From assembly GCF_018729255.1 (NCBI RefSeq), contig NZ_CP076061.1:1-64000 (forward strand): a DNA stretch of 64,000 nucleotides, in the 5' to 3' direction. Made by a program: the position numbers and the translations under genes. The notes under the pieces were generated by a model. The model did not search any database and was not told the origin of the DNA. It saw nothing but the letters and a program-made list of their open reading frames with translations. This document shows, in pieces, positions 55,251 through 64,000 of this stretch. This DNA is from Cupriavidus sp. EM10 (lineage in GTDB: Bacteria; Pseudomonadota; Gammaproteobacteria; Burkholderiales; Burkholderiaceae). How positions within the stretch are numbered: position 1 is the first letter of the stretch; each line of letters opens with the position of its first letter.

Positions 55251-56210
55251 ATGATGAAGAAAGCCCTGGTATCGCTAGTGCTTGGGGTCACGATGGCGAC
55301 GGCCAACGCGGCCTGGCCCGAGAAGCCGGTGACGATGATCGTGCCGTTCCCGCCGGGCGGATCGACGGACAACATCGCCCGCATCCTGAGCGCCAAGTTC
55401 CAGCAGACGTTCGGCGGCAGCTTCGTGGTGGATAACCGCCCCGGCGCGGCGGGCATGATTGGCGCGGCGGCGGCCAAGCGCGCCCCGGCCGACGGCTACA
55501 CGCTGTTCGTCTCGTCGCTGGGACCGTTCGTGATCGGCCCGCACCTGACCAAGACCGCCGGCTATGACCCGACCAAGGATTTCGACTACATCAGCGTGGC
55601 CGTGCAGGCGCCAAACATCCTGGCCGTGCCGGCCAGTTCGCCGCACAAGTCGCTCCAGGACGTCATCAACTACGAGAAGGCCAATCCGAACAAGATGACC
55701 TTCGCGTCGGCCGGCAACGGCACCAGCGACCACCTGACCGCCGAGCTGTTCTGGCAGCAGACCAATACCACCGGCGTGCACGTGCCCTACAAGGGCGGCG
55801 CCCCGGCGCTGAATGACCTGCTGGGCAGCCAGGTGGACGCCACGTTCATGAACATCAACACCGCCGTGCCGCACCTGAAGGCAGGCAAGCTGCGCGCGCT
55901 GGCCATCACCAGCAGCAAGAGGTCGCCGATCCTGCCCGATGTGCCGACCATGGAGGAACTCGGCTACAAGGGCGTGACCGTGTATTCGTGGCAGGCGATT
56001 GCCGCGCCCAAGGGGCTGCCGGCCGATATCAAGGCCAAGCTGCATAGCGCCGTGGTGGCTGCGATGAACGATCCGGCCAACAAGCCGAAGCTGCTGGAAC
56101 TGGGATTTGAGGTCGTCGCCAACACGCCGGAGCAGTTCACGGCGTTCCAGGCGTCGGAGTTCGCGCGCTGGAAGAAGGTCATCCAGACCGGCAACATCAC
56201 GGCCGACTGA
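55251..56210 (+). CDS. Bug (TctC-family) periplasmic solute-binding protein
   Basis: The 319-residue protein has a signal peptide of about 19 residues (ending NAA or nearby), then KPVTMIVPFPPGGSTDNIAR, the carboxylate-binding opening of Bug receptors. VDNRPGAAGMIG and YKGGAPALNDLLG are further family motifs. GGAG before 55251 is well placed. It lies 66 bases after the sugar-acid dehydratase, so it probably binds talarate, galactarate or a similar acid. A second ATG at 55254 is equally possible. Confidence 0.9.
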   Translation: MMKKALVSLVLGVTMATANAAWPEKPVTMIVPFPPGGSTDNIARILSAKFQQTFGGSFVVDNRPGAAGMIGAAAAKRAPADGYTLFVSSLGPFVIGPHLTKTAGYDPTKDFDYISVAVQAPNILAVPASSPHKSLQDVINYEKANPNKMTFASAGNGTSDHLTAELFWQQTNTTGVHVPYKGGAPALNDLLGSQVDATFMNINTAVPHLKAGKLRALAITSSKRSPILPDVPTMEELGYKGVTVYSWQAIAAPKGLPADIKAKLHSAVVAAMNDPANKPKLLELGFEVVANTPEQFTAFQASEFARWKKVIQTGNITAD

Positions 56211-56239
56211 TTCCGGCCAGTTTTCCTAGCACTGCAAGA

Positions 56240-56264
56240 GGGCGCCTTGATGGCGCCTTTTTTT
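56240..56264 (+). terminator. Rho-independent terminator after the Bug receptor
   Basis: GGCGCC (56241-56246) pairs with GGCGCC (56252-56257) around TTGAT, extended by a G-T pair, then seven T. It lies 30 bases after the stop at 56210. Confidence 0.85.
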
Positions 56265-56404
56265 CATTTCCGTGACTGGACGTCTTTTACATCTTGTTGC
56301 GAAAAGCGCTCATTACGTCACCGGTCTGTCACGTTCGGTCCTTAGTCTTGCCGGGCCTCCGGAAGCACATTTCCCGAATCACCCTCACAGCCGAGGACTC
56401 CCCC

Positions 56405-56572
56405 ATGCAATCCATGCGCCTGACCAGGGTGCTGCTGACCGTCTGCCTGACGGCCGCGGCACTGTCCGCCTGCGGCGGCAACGACGACGGCCCCGCCAGT
56501 CCGTCCAACCCGTCCAACCCGGGCAATCCGTCCACGCCGTCCCAGCCGGTCGAAAAGCGCTGCGCGCCGTGA
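56405..56572 (+). CDS. Small lipoprotein with Pro-Ser-Asn repeats
   Basis: The 55-residue protein has a lipobox (LSAC near 18-21), then a short linker with repeated Pro-Ser-Asn-Pro units and a final RCAP. It lies 72 bases before the phospholipase C gene in the same direction. It is too short for a known family; a lost base could also have shortened a longer protein. I cannot assign a function. Confidence 0.5.
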   Translation: MQSMRLTRVLLTVCLTAAALSACGGNDDGPASPSNPSNPGNPSTPSQPVEKRCAP

Positions 56573-56644
56573 TCTCGGCCGGGACCCGAGCCAAGCAAGC
56601 GCACCCGACACGCACCGCCCTACTCTTCCTCGCATAGCCAGAAC

Positions 56645-58879
56645 ATGAATTCCCGTCGCAAATTCCTGCAGACGAGCGCCGGCGCCGCCTTTTCGGCCGC
56701 AGCGCTCGCCGCCTTCCCGCCCAGTATCCGCCGCGCGCTGGCCATCCCGGCCAGCAACGTCACCGGCACGATCATGGACGTCCAGCACGTGGTCATCCTG
56801 ATGCAGGAGAACCGCTCCTTCGACCACTACTTCGGCACCCTGAACGGTGTGCGCGGCTTTGGTGACCGCATGACGATTCCCATGCCCAATGGCCGCAAGG
56901 TCTGGCAGCAGGAACGCACCAACGGCACGCTGATCACGCCGTATCACCTCGATGGCACGGCCAACAACGCCCAGCGCGTGTCCGGCACGCCGCACGCCTG
57001 GGCCGACAGCCAGCAGGCCTGGGACAACGGCCGCATGTCGCGCTGGCCGGTGGCCAAGACCGATACGTCGATGGGCTACTTCAAGCAGAAGGAGCTACCG
57101 TTCCAGTTCGCGCTGGCCAACGCCTTCACGATCTGCGACGCCTATCACTGTGCGATGCACACCGGCACGGACGCCAACCGGTCGTTCCACATGACCGGCA
57201 CCAACGGACCGACGCCGCAGAACGTGGCATTCGTCAACAACGAGTGGGATGCCATCAATGGCGTCGCGGCCGACGCCACCAGGGGCTACACGTGGAAAAC
57301 CTATGCCGAACGGCTCGAGGAAGCCGGCGTCAGCTGGATCAGCTACCAGAACATGCCCGACGAATGGGGCGACAACATGCTGGGCGCCTTCCAGACCTTC
57401 CGCCGCGCCAACCTGAACTCCGGCTTTCCGGTGTCCAGCGGCGGCGCCCCGGGTGTGCCGTACACGAACACCGGGCAGGCCGTGCCCTACAAGCCGTACG
57501 ACGCCGCCACCGACAACGCGGCCAATCCGCTCTACAAGGGCATTGCCAACACGCTGCCGGGCGCCCAGCCCGAGCAGTATCTCGATGCTTTCCGCCGCGA
57601 CGTGATGAACGGCACGCTGCCGCAGGTGTCGTGGGTCAACGCGCCGTCGATCTATTGCGAGCATCCCGGGCCGTCCAGCCCGGTGCAGGGATCGTGGTTC
57701 CTGCAGGAAGTGCTGGACGCGCTGACCGCCAACCCCGACGTCTGGAGCAAGACCGTCCTGCTGATCAACTTCGACGAGAACGACGGCTATTTCGACCACG
57801 TGCCGTCGCCGTCGGCGCCGTCGCTGAACCCGGACAAGAGCTACGCCGGCAAGACCACGCTGACCGAAGCCGACCTGAAGGCCGAGTATTTCACGCATGG
57901 CGCGCCGGCCGGCAGCACCGGCCAGCCGGCCCCGGACGGCCGGGTCTATGGACCGGGCCCGCGCGTGCCGCTGTACGTGATCTCGCCGTGGAGCCGGGGC
58001 GGCTGGGTCAATTCGCAGGTGTTCGACCATACGTCGGTGCTGCGCTTCCTGGAAGCCCGTTTTGGGGTGCAGGAGCCGAACATCAGCCCGTTCCGCCGCG
58101 CCGTGTGCGGCGACCTGACCAGCGCCTTCAACTTCAAGACGCCGAATGCCGAGGCGCTGCCGACCCTTGCCGGCCGCTCCACGCGCACCGCCGCCGACCA
58201 GTTGCGCGCCGCCCAGCAGGCCCTGCCGGCCGTGCCGGTGCCGCGCGACATGATCCTGCCGCTGCAGGCGCCGGGCACCCGCCCGTCGCGCGCGCTGCCC
58301 TATGAGCTGCACACCAGCGCGCGCTGCTACAACAGCGGCCAGGTCGAGCTGATCTTCGCCAACACTGGCGCACAGGCGGCCGTCTTCCACGTCTATGACG
58401 TCTACAAGCTCGACCGCGTGCCCCGCCGCTACATGGTGGAGGCCGGCAAGACGCTGATCGATACCTGGGACGCCGGGCTCGACAATTTCGGCAAGTACGA
58501 CCTGTGGGTGCTGGGCCCGAATGGCTATCACCGTCATTTCAAGGGCGACCTGAACCGCCTGGGCGCTGCCGCCGCATCGCCCGAGATCCGTGTCTGCTAC
58601 GACATCGCCAACGGCAACGTCTTCGCGGACCTGATCAACAAGGGCGCCCAGGCCTGCGCGTTCACGGTGACGCCGCTGGCCTATCGCGCGGATGGCCCCT
58701 GGCAGGCCACCGTCGCCGCCAATGCCACGACCACGCTCGACTGGAAGCTGCAGGACAGCGGCCAGTGGTACGACTTCGCGGTCACGTGCAGCAGCGACCC
58801 GGCCTATTACCGCCGCTTTGCGGGCCGCGTGGAGACGGGCCGGCACACCGTCAGCGATCCGGCGATGGGCGAAGGCTGA
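56645..58879 (+). CDS. Phosphocholine-specific phospholipase C, Tat-exported
   Basis: The 744-residue protein has a Tat leader (SRRKFLQTSAG), the bacterial phosphoesterase/PLC domain (QENRSFDHYFGTLNGVRGFGDR at about 55-75, then HCAMHTGTDANR and FDENDGYFDHV) and two C-terminal DUF756-type beta domains (from about 555). Length and order match PlcN/PlcH of Pseudomonas and Burkholderia. It would hydrolyse phosphatidylcholine outside the cell to release phosphocholine; the haemolytic versus non-haemolytic class is not decided here. The following gene converges. Confidence 0.9.
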   Translation: MNSRRKFLQTSAGAAFSAAALAAFPPSIRRALAIPASNVTGTIMDVQHVVILMQENRSFDHYFGTLNGVRGFGDRMTIPMPNGRKVWQQERTNGTLITPYHLDGTANNAQRVSGTPHAWADSQQAWDNGRMSRWPVAKTDTSMGYFKQKELPFQFALANAFTICDAYHCAMHTGTDANRSFHMTGTNGPTPQNVAFVNNEWDAINGVAADATRGYTWKTYAERLEEAGVSWISYQNMPDEWGDNMLGAFQTFRRANLNSGFPVSSGGAPGVPYTNTGQAVPYKPYDAATDNAANPLYKGIANTLPGAQPEQYLDAFRRDVMNGTLPQVSWVNAPSIYCEHPGPSSPVQGSWFLQEVLDALTANPDVWSKTVLLINFDENDGYFDHVPSPSAPSLNPDKSYAGKTTLTEADLKAEYFTHGAPAGSTGQPAPDGRVYGPGPRVPLYVISPWSRGGWVNSQVFDHTSVLRFLEARFGVQEPNISPFRRAVCGDLTSAFNFKTPNAEALPTLAGRSTRTAADQLRAAQQALPAVPVPRDMILPLQAPGTRPSRALPYELHTSARCYNSGQVELIFANTGAQAAVFHVYDVYKLDRVPRRYMVEAGKTLIDTWDAGLDNFGKYDLWVLGPNGYHRHFKGDLNRLGAAAASPEIRVCYDIANGNVFADLINKGAQACAFTVTPLAYRADGPWQATVAANATTTLDWKLQDSGQWYDFAVTCSSDPAYYRRFAGRVETGRHTVSDPAMGEG

Positions 58880-58918
58880 TTGCCAAGCGGTTTGGCCGCG
58901 GGTGGCCGCTGCTACAGC

Positions 58919-59923
58919 TCAGGCCGCGCCGCTCGCCATCCGGCCCAGCAGCCTGCGCAGCTGGGCCGCGGTATCCTCGGCCGCCGACAACGGCAGCAAC
59001 GGCACGCCGATGGCCTTGTGCCAGTCCATCAGCGCGGCGCTGTGGCCATCGGCAAAGCTGCGCACGCTGCGCCGCAGCGCCTCGTGGCCAAAGCCCAGCT
59101 CCACCTGCAGTTCGCCGTCGCTGACCACCAGTTGCCCCGATGCGGGCAGTTCCAGCAGGAACGGGTCGTAGACCAGCATCGACAGCACGTCGTTGCGGCT
59201 GCGCAAGGCCAGCATCAGGTGCCGCGTCGTGTCATCGCTGCCGTCGAAATCGCTGATGACGATAACCAGGTGGTCGTGGTGCGCCAGCCGCAGCGCGCGC
59301 TGCAGCGCCCCGTTCAGCTGGGCGCCACCGCGTTGCGCCCGGGCATCGGCGCGCAACCGCCGGTTGTGCCGGGCCAGGTCGCCCAGCAGGTGCAGCACGC
59401 CGTGGCGGCTACGCTGCGGTGCCAGGCTGGTTTCGTCGGCATCGCCGAAGATCACGCCGCCCACGCGGTCGCCGTCGGCCAGCACGCGCCAGGCGGCCAG
59501 CGCGGCTGCTTCCGCCGCCGTTACCGATTTCATGGCGCGGCGGCTGCCAAAGAACATGTTCATGCGCTGGTCCACCACCAGCAGCACAGGGCGCTCCTTT
59601 TCCTCGGCGTACAGGCGCACGTGCGGCTTGCCGGTGCGGGCCGTGACGCGCCAGTCCATGGTGCGAACGTCGTCGCCGGGAAGGTAAAGCCGCAGTTCCT
59701 CGAACGCCAGGCCCCGGCCATGCACGCGCGATCCATGCCGCCCCGACAGCAGGCTGTGCACAGGCTGCCGCGTACGGAAATGGAAGTCGCGCACGCTGGC
59801 TTCAAGCGCGGCCAGCGCGGCAAGATCGACATTGACGCCGGGCACCGCCTTCGATGTGGCCGGCTGGGCGGCGGCCTCAGGGCCGATTTGCGAGCGGCCA
59901 CGTGCCGCAATATCCCGGGTCAT
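58919..59923 (-). CDS. DUF58 (VWA-like) protein
   Basis: The 334-residue protein has the DUF58 signature GRGLAFEELRLYLPGDDVRTMDWRVTART split by a few residues around 68-96. The DUF58 partner of MoxR ATPases has a VWA-like fold after it (VVDQRMNMFF, VIVISDFDGSDD). It follows the MoxR gene by 15 bases. MoxR/DUF58 pairs act as chaperone-type modules for metal-enzyme or envelope maturation; the client is not known. Confidence 0.87.
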   Translation of the reverse strand: MTRDIAARGRSQIGPEAAAQPATSKAVPGVNVDLAALAALEASVRDFHFRTRQPVHSLLSGRHGSRVHGRGLAFEELRLYLPGDDVRTMDWRVTARTGKPHVRLYAEEKERPVLLVVDQRMNMFFGSRRAMKSVTAAEAAALAAWRVLADGDRVGGVIFGDADETSLAPQRSRHGVLHLLGDLARHNRRLRADARAQRGGAQLNGALQRALRLAHHDHLVIVISDFDGSDDTTRHLMLALRSRNDVLSMLVYDPFLLELPASGQLVVSDGELQVELGFGHEALRRSVRSFADGHSAALMDWHKAIGVPLLPLSAAEDTAAQLRRLLGRMASGAA

Positions 59924-59938
59924 GGCGATGCAGTACCG

Positions 59939-60922
59939 TCAGGCCACCGCCACCCGTTCCAGCAGCCGGTCGATCACCGCATCGGCGGCAACGGCTGCGG
60001 CGTGGGCTTCGTACGACAGGATCAGCCGATGGCGGAACACGTCGTGCACCACGGCCTGCACGTCCTCGGGCGTCACGTGGTCGCGGCCACGCAGCCAGGC
60101 GATGGCGCGCGCCACCTTGTCCAGCCCGATGGAGCCACGCGGGCTCACGCCCACCTGGATCCAGCGCTTCAGGTCGTCGTCGAACCGGCCGGCGTCCCGC
60201 GTGGCCTGCACCAGCGTGACGATATAGCGCTCGACCGGTTCGCTGACCGTCACGCGGTGGATGGCCTGGCGGGCGGCAAAGACGACCTCGGGCGACAGCC
60301 GCGCGCCTGCGCCATCCACGGGTCCGTTCGCCGTCGCGCCGTCATCCTCCTCGGCCCGCGCCAGCCGGATGATCTGGGCCTCGGCGTCGGCCTGCGGATA
60401 CCCGACGCTCACATGCATCAGGAAACGGTCCATCTGCGCCTCGGGCAGCGGATAGGTGCCTTCCTGCTCGATCGGGTTCTGCGTCGCCATCACCAGGAAC
60501 AGCGGTTCGAGCCGGTGGGTCTTGCCGCCAACGGTGACCTGCCGCTCTTCCATCGCCTCCAGCAGCGCCGCCTGGACCTTGGCGGGCGACCGGTTCACCT
60601 CGTCAGCTAGCACCAGGTTGGCGAACAGCGGTCCGGCCTGGAAGCGGAATTCGCCCTTGCCGCCGTCGGTGACATAGATATCGGAGCCGGTGATGTCGGC
60701 GGGCAGCAGGTCCGGCGTGAACTGCACGCGCGACAGCCGGGCGTCCAGATGCCGGGCCAGGCTCTTGATGGCCCGCGTCTTGGCCAGGCCGGGCAACCCT
60801 TCCACCAGCAGATGGCCATTGGCCAGCAGGCCCAGCAGCAGCCGCTCGATCATCCGTTTCTGGCCGACGATGGACTCGCCCATGCGTGCCTGAAGCAACA
60901 GGATGTCGTCGCGCGCACTCAT
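59939..60922 (-). CDS. MoxR-family AAA ATPase
   Basis: The 327-residue protein has Walker A GLPGLAKT near residues 43-50, Walker B (LVLADEVNRSPAKVQ) and the sensor MATQNPIEQEGTYPLPEAQMDRF, all typical of MoxR. GGAGACGCG precedes the ATG. It overlaps the preceding gene by four bases and is followed by DUF58, so it belongs to the arylsulfatase operon. It probably remodels a client protein with ATP; the client could be an operon product. Confidence 0.92.
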   Translation of the reverse strand: MSARDDILLLQARMGESIVGQKRMIERLLLGLLANGHLLVEGLPGLAKTRAIKSLARHLDARLSRVQFTPDLLPADITGSDIYVTDGGKGEFRFQAGPLFANLVLADEVNRSPAKVQAALLEAMEERQVTVGGKTHRLEPLFLVMATQNPIEQEGTYPLPEAQMDRFLMHVSVGYPQADAEAQIIRLARAEEDDGATANGPVDGAGARLSPEVVFAARQAIHRVTVSEPVERYIVTLVQATRDAGRFDDDLKRWIQVGVSPRGSIGLDKVARAIAWLRGRDHVTPEDVQAVVHDVFRHRLILSYEAHAAAVAADAVIDRLLERVAVA

Positions 60923-63525
60923 CGCGTCTCCGGGCTAGCCGGGCGTCCGCCCGTAAACCAGCTGTAGTAGGGGTTGTCCGGGTCGGCCTGCATGACCGTG
61001 CCGATATCGCGCTCCCACTGCGCGCGGTCGCCGCGATAGGCGTCCAGCCCGGCCGCGTAGAACGTATGCAGCGTGGCGCGCTCGCGGCGGATGTCCTGGT
61101 ACAGCGCATCGCTGGCGCCGCGCAACGGCGGATCGCCGCTCAGGTCGAGCAGTTCGCGCAGCACGGGCGGAAAGTCCTGCCGCCGCACCCAGCCGGTGTA
61201 TTCGATGCGCGGCCGGTCGTCGGTCACGGACGGGGCATCGCCCGCAAACCAGTCCAGGCCAGCGCGATCGGTGACGTAGGTGGCCAGCAGCGCCGCCGGT
61301 GAGGCAACTCCCACCGCGCGCAGCGCCGCCGACACCTGCGGCTGGGCAAAGCGCTCGGCGATACTGGCCACGTTCAGCGTCATGGGGGCCAATGAGCCTA
61401 CCAGCAGCATTTCGTGCAATTCGGTCGTCCACAGCGTGGCATGGGGAAACACGTCCAGGAAGCTGCGCACCAGCGACCGGGTATCGTCGCGGTTCTGCGT
61501 CGGCAGCGGCAGCCATTGCGCCACGATGCCCCCGGCCTGCAGCCGCGCGGCCGCCAGCCGGTAGAACTCGCGCGAGTACAGGTTGACCACGCCACTGGCC
61601 GAAGGTGGTGGCGGCTCCAGCGTGATCAGGTCGTAGCGTTGCGGGCTCTGCAGCAGTTCACGGCGCCCATCGCGCAGGCGGATATCGACCTGCGGGCTGC
61701 GGCTGACGTTGAAATTGCCCTGGAACTCGGGCACCGCGCGCACCACGGCAGGCAGTAGTTCGGCCACCACGCGCTGCTCCAGTCCCGGGTATTGCAGCGC
61801 GGCGCCCGCCGTGATGCCCGTGCCCAGGCCGATCACCAGCGACGCACGCGGCGTGCCGTTATGGACGATCAGCGGCAGCAACGCCTGCAGCCGCATGTAC
61901 CGCAGCGACGTCATGGTGTCGCCAGAGTTCGACACGCCCTGGATATAGAGCCTGTGAAAGCGCTGCCCGGCCTTGCCCTGCTCCACCACGGCCACGGTGG
62001 CGCCCCGGCTTTCCTCGTAGAACACCAGGTCGCCGCCGCGCGTCTTGGCCAGCAGCGCCGCCAGTCTGTCGGCGGGCGTGGCCACAGCCACGATCAGCGC
62101 GATGACGGCCAGCAGCGGGATGGCGAAGCGGGCGCGACGCCCCGCGCCATCGCCAAACGCCACCGCCAGGATCGCCACCAGCCCGCTGGCCGTGGCCAGC
62201 ACGCCAAGCGTATGGATCACGCCCAGCGCCGGCACCAGCCAGACGCCGGCCAGCACCGAGCCGGCAATGCCGCCGAGCGTGTTCAGCGCCAGTACCGCGC
62301 CCACGCCCGCGCCGGTACGCGAAGGATCGACCGACAGACGCACGACATACGGAAAGGCCGCCCCAAGCAGCAGCGTCGGAACAAATACGATGCACAGCGC
62401 GGCCACCGCGAAGCTGGCGCAGGTGGCCGCCAGCAGGTTGCCCGTGGCGCCCAGCACGCGCTGCGACACCAGGTGCTGCGCGGCCGGCAGCCATTCGCCC
62501 AGCCAGGCGAACTCGACCAGCGCCACCAGCCCCGCGCCGACCACCAGCAGCGCGAACACGCCCCACGGGTCTTTGGCACGATCCACACGTTTGGCCACGA
62601 AGAGACTGCCGATCATCAGCCCGGCCAGGTACGTGGCCAGCATCACGGCAAACGCAAAGGCCCGCGTGCTCAGGAACTGGACGATGGCCTGCGACCAGAC
62701 CAACTCGTAGCCAAGCGCGATGGCGCCGGCCATTGCATACAGCGTCAGCGCCAGCACGCGCTGGCCTGACGCGCGGACCTTCACTGCCGACGCGGTCTGT
62801 GTCGGCGGGGCCTCGGCAGGCTCGCTCAACGCGCGCCCACACCACCACGCGCCCAGCGCGGCCAGCCCGTTGAATCCAGCCGCCGCCAGCGCGCTGCCGG
62901 TCACGCCCAGCAGCGGAATCAGTACGAAGGCCGCCAGCAGCGTGCCGGCAATGGCGCCTGCCGTATTGGCCGCGTAAAGCCGTCCGCCATCGCCGCCCAG
63001 CGTCACGCCCTCACCGCGAATCGCGCGCATCAGCGCCGGCAGGGTGCCACCCATGGCGATGGCCGGCAGTGCCACCAGCACCAGCGGCAACAGCCATGCC
63101 GCCGCGCCGATTCGCAGTTCCAGCCAAGCAAACGGCGCCGCGGCGCGGGCCAATGCCAGTGTCGTCGCGATGGCCAGCACGGCAATCGCGACCTCGAGCC
63201 AGAGGTAGAGCCGCCAGGGGGAAGCCATGCGGTCGGCCAGCCGCCCCACGGCCCAGCCGCCCAGCGCCAGCCCGCCAAAGAACGCGCTGACGCCGATGGT
63301 GACCGCGTGGACGTCCACGCCCACCACCAGCGACAGCTGCTTGATCCACAGCACCTGGTAGACAAGCCCGGCGACGCCGGACAGACACAACAACGCCGCG
63401 GCCGTCCAGAGGCCGCGGCGCGCCCGGGCCTCCGTCCCCGTCGCAGCGGAGACAGAGGCCGACGGCCGGCGCGAGACGCGTTCGCGTTTCACACCGGGTT
63501 CCAGCTTGCGATGGGTTGCCGTCAC
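60919..63525 (-). CDS. Fused MFS transporter/spermidine-synthase-like membrane protein
   Basis: The 868-residue protein starts with GTG at 63525 (overlapping the upstream stop by four bases). About 14 transmembrane helices fill residues 40-480. The C-terminal domain has a SAM-binding fold like SpeE (VIGLGTGITAG in place of GGGDG, DIRLRDGRREL, then LITLEPPPP where the catalytic DSSDP would be). The aminopropyltransferase residues are therefore missing, so spermidine synthesis is unlikely. It sits between an arylsulfatase and a MoxR/DUF58 pair. The function is unknown. Confidence 0.8.
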   Translation of the reverse strand: MTATHRKLEPGVKRERVSRRPSASVSAATGTEARARRGLWTAAALLCLSGVAGLVYQVLWIKQLSLVVGVDVHAVTIGVSAFFGGLALGGWAVGRLADRMASPWRLYLWLEVAIAVLAIATTLALARAAAPFAWLELRIGAAAWLLPLVLVALPAIAMGGTLPALMRAIRGEGVTLGGDGGRLYAANTAGAIAGTLLAAFVLIPLLGVTGSALAAAGFNGLAALGAWWCGRALSEPAEAPPTQTASAVKVRASGQRVLALTLYAMAGAIALGYELVWSQAIVQFLSTRAFAFAVMLATYLAGLMIGSLFVAKRVDRAKDPWGVFALLVVGAGLVALVEFAWLGEWLPAAQHLVSQRVLGATGNLLAATCASFAVAALCIVFVPTLLLGAAFPYVVRLSVDPSRTGAGVGAVLALNTLGGIAGSVLAGVWLVPALGVIHTLGVLATASGLVAILAVAFGDGAGRRARFAIPLLAVIALIVAVATPADRLAALLAKTRGGDLVFYEESRGATVAVVEQGKAGQRFHRLYIQGVSNSGDTMTSLRYMRLQALLPLIVHNGTPRASLVIGLGTGITAGAALQYPGLEQRVVAELLPAVVRAVPEFQGNFNVSRSPQVDIRLRDGRRELLQSPQRYDLITLEPPPPSASGVVNLYSREFYRLAAARLQAGGIVAQWLPLPTQNRDDTRSLVRSFLDVFPHATLWTTELHEMLLVGSLAPMTLNVASIAERFAQPQVSAALRAVGVASPAALLATYVTDRAGLDWFAGDAPSVTDDRPRIEYTGWVRRQDFPPVLRELLDLSGDPPLRGASDALYQDIRRERATLHTFYAAGLDAYRGDRAQWERDIGTVMQADPDNPYYSWFTGGRPASPETR

Positions 63526-63998
63526 TTCTTCTGCTGCGTCTGCTGGACCTTGGCCATCTGGTCCGCCACCTGCCGCTTGATCTTCTCGCTGGCCTGGTCG
63601 ATCGTGAAGCTGGCCGGCAACTGGCTAGGCGGGAAATCGACGAAGGTCTGCAGGAAGTTGATCGCCCGGCGGTTGCCCTCGATAAACAGGTACGGGTTCT
63701 GGGTTTCCAGATCGAAGTACCGGTTGGTCGGGCCGGTGTCGGCGCGCTCGTACGGGTCCATGCGCAGGTTGAAGTACTTGGGCGCGCGCAGGCAGGTGAA
63801 CGGCTCTTTCCACACCATGAACGATCCGTTCTGGCGCTGTTCGCAGAACACGATCTTCCACGCGGTAGGCTGTGTGGCGCCCTGGGTGAGGACGTCGTAG
63901 CGCATCGCCACCAGTTCGGCGTCGTCGTTGAAGTAGTAGAACTCGTTCCGTGCGCTCTTGTCGGTCTGGCCAGTCAGCATCGGCAACTGGTTGTAGCC
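63522..63998 (-). CDS. Arylsulfatase, C-terminal part (cut by the window end)
   Basis: Only the last 158 codons are inside the window; the frame is open to the edge. YNQLPMLTGQTDKSARNEFYYFNDD and NLRMDPYERADTGPTN, followed by INFLQTFVDFPPSQLPASFTIDQ, match the C-terminal region of bacterial arylsulfatases. The catalytic cysteine/serine region with its formylglycine signature lies outside the window. It is the first visible gene of the operon and overlaps the next by four bases (GTGA). Confidence 0.85.
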   Translation of the reverse strand, partial: GYNQLPMLTGQTDKSARNEFYYFNDDAELVAMRYDVLTQGATQPTAWKIVFCEQRQNGSFMVWKEPFTCLRAPKYFNLRMDPYERADTGPTNRYFDLETQNPYLFIEGNRRAINFLQTFVDFPPSQLPASFTIDQASEKIKRQVADQMAKVQQTQQKK

Positions 63999-64000
63999 AT

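Noticed and set aside
57095..58846. Minus-strand frame of 583 codons opposite phospholipase C
   Set aside because: Antisense shadow with no recognisable motif; the opposite strand is a full-length conserved enzyme.
60919..63525. Annotation as a true spermidine synthase
   Set aside because: The catalytic motifs for putrescine and aminopropyl transfer are replaced.

Overview
The window is GC-rich, about 64 kb of bacterial chromosome with dense, short-gapped operons. Three things point to Burkholderiales, most likely Cupriavidus or a close relative: Bug/TctC-type solute receptors beside LysR and LacI regulators, a Burkholderia-type trimeric porin, and many aromatic-catabolism genes. No rRNA, tRNA, CRISPR array or insertion sequence was seen. 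This is accessory and metabolic territory rather than a phage or plasmid backbone, although one lone tyrosine recombinase is present.

Layout. 1-4307: a molybdenum hydroxylase (FAD subunit plus fused 2Fe-2S/Moco subunit) overlapping a FixJ-type response regulator. 4498-8594: secreted epoxide hydrolase, YdjM-like membrane protein, and an EF-G paralogue. 8770-13204: a three-gene meta-cleavage operon (flavin hydroxylase, extradiol dioxygenase, FAH-family hydrolase) with a divergent TetR regulator and two operator-like sites. 13276-19634: LysR regulator divergent from a Bug receptor, flavin monooxygenase, porin and broken amidohydrolase. 19834-21440: quinone oxidoreductase and its TetR regulator. 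21754-24395: a PAS-GGDEF-EAL protein broken by a frameshift.

24812-29410: four consecutive exported proteins of no recognised function, namely two lipoproteins and two Sec-secreted proteins. The first is a 71-residue lipoprotein visible only after restoring one C in a C run. 29415-30241: a HipB-like antitoxin with a HipA that ends before the kinase domain. 30353-33446: DUF1330, DUF1275, LysR and PilZ proteins. 33573-38406: a YtcA-MdtNOP-type efflux operon. 38426-40159: a frameshifted tyrosine recombinase next to a perfect 11-bp-arm palindrome. 40351-45589: outer membrane protein, small hypothetical, PQQ-type sugar dehydrogenase, IlvE and DUF4239. 45612-48491: universal stress protein, L,D-transpeptidase and DUF882 (YcbB/YcbK-like pair). 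48536-52714: GlxA-type regulator with SDR, and PaiB with a MocR regulator. 52717-56210: LacI regulator, talarate/galactarate dehydratase and Bug receptor, a sugar-acid uptake and catabolism unit. 56405-58879: small lipoprotein and Tat-exported phospholipase C. 58919-63998: minus-strand operon of arylsulfatase (cut by the window end), MFS/spermidine-synthase-like fusion, MoxR ATPase and DUF58.

Seven genes carry eleven apparent single-base frame breaks. Eight are one-base losses, nearly all in C or G runs, which looks like homopolymer under-calling in the assembly rather than decay. The genes concerned are reported as broken as sequenced, with the likely intact product described. Several regulator-gene pairs have readable operator-like palindromes, and these are listed.
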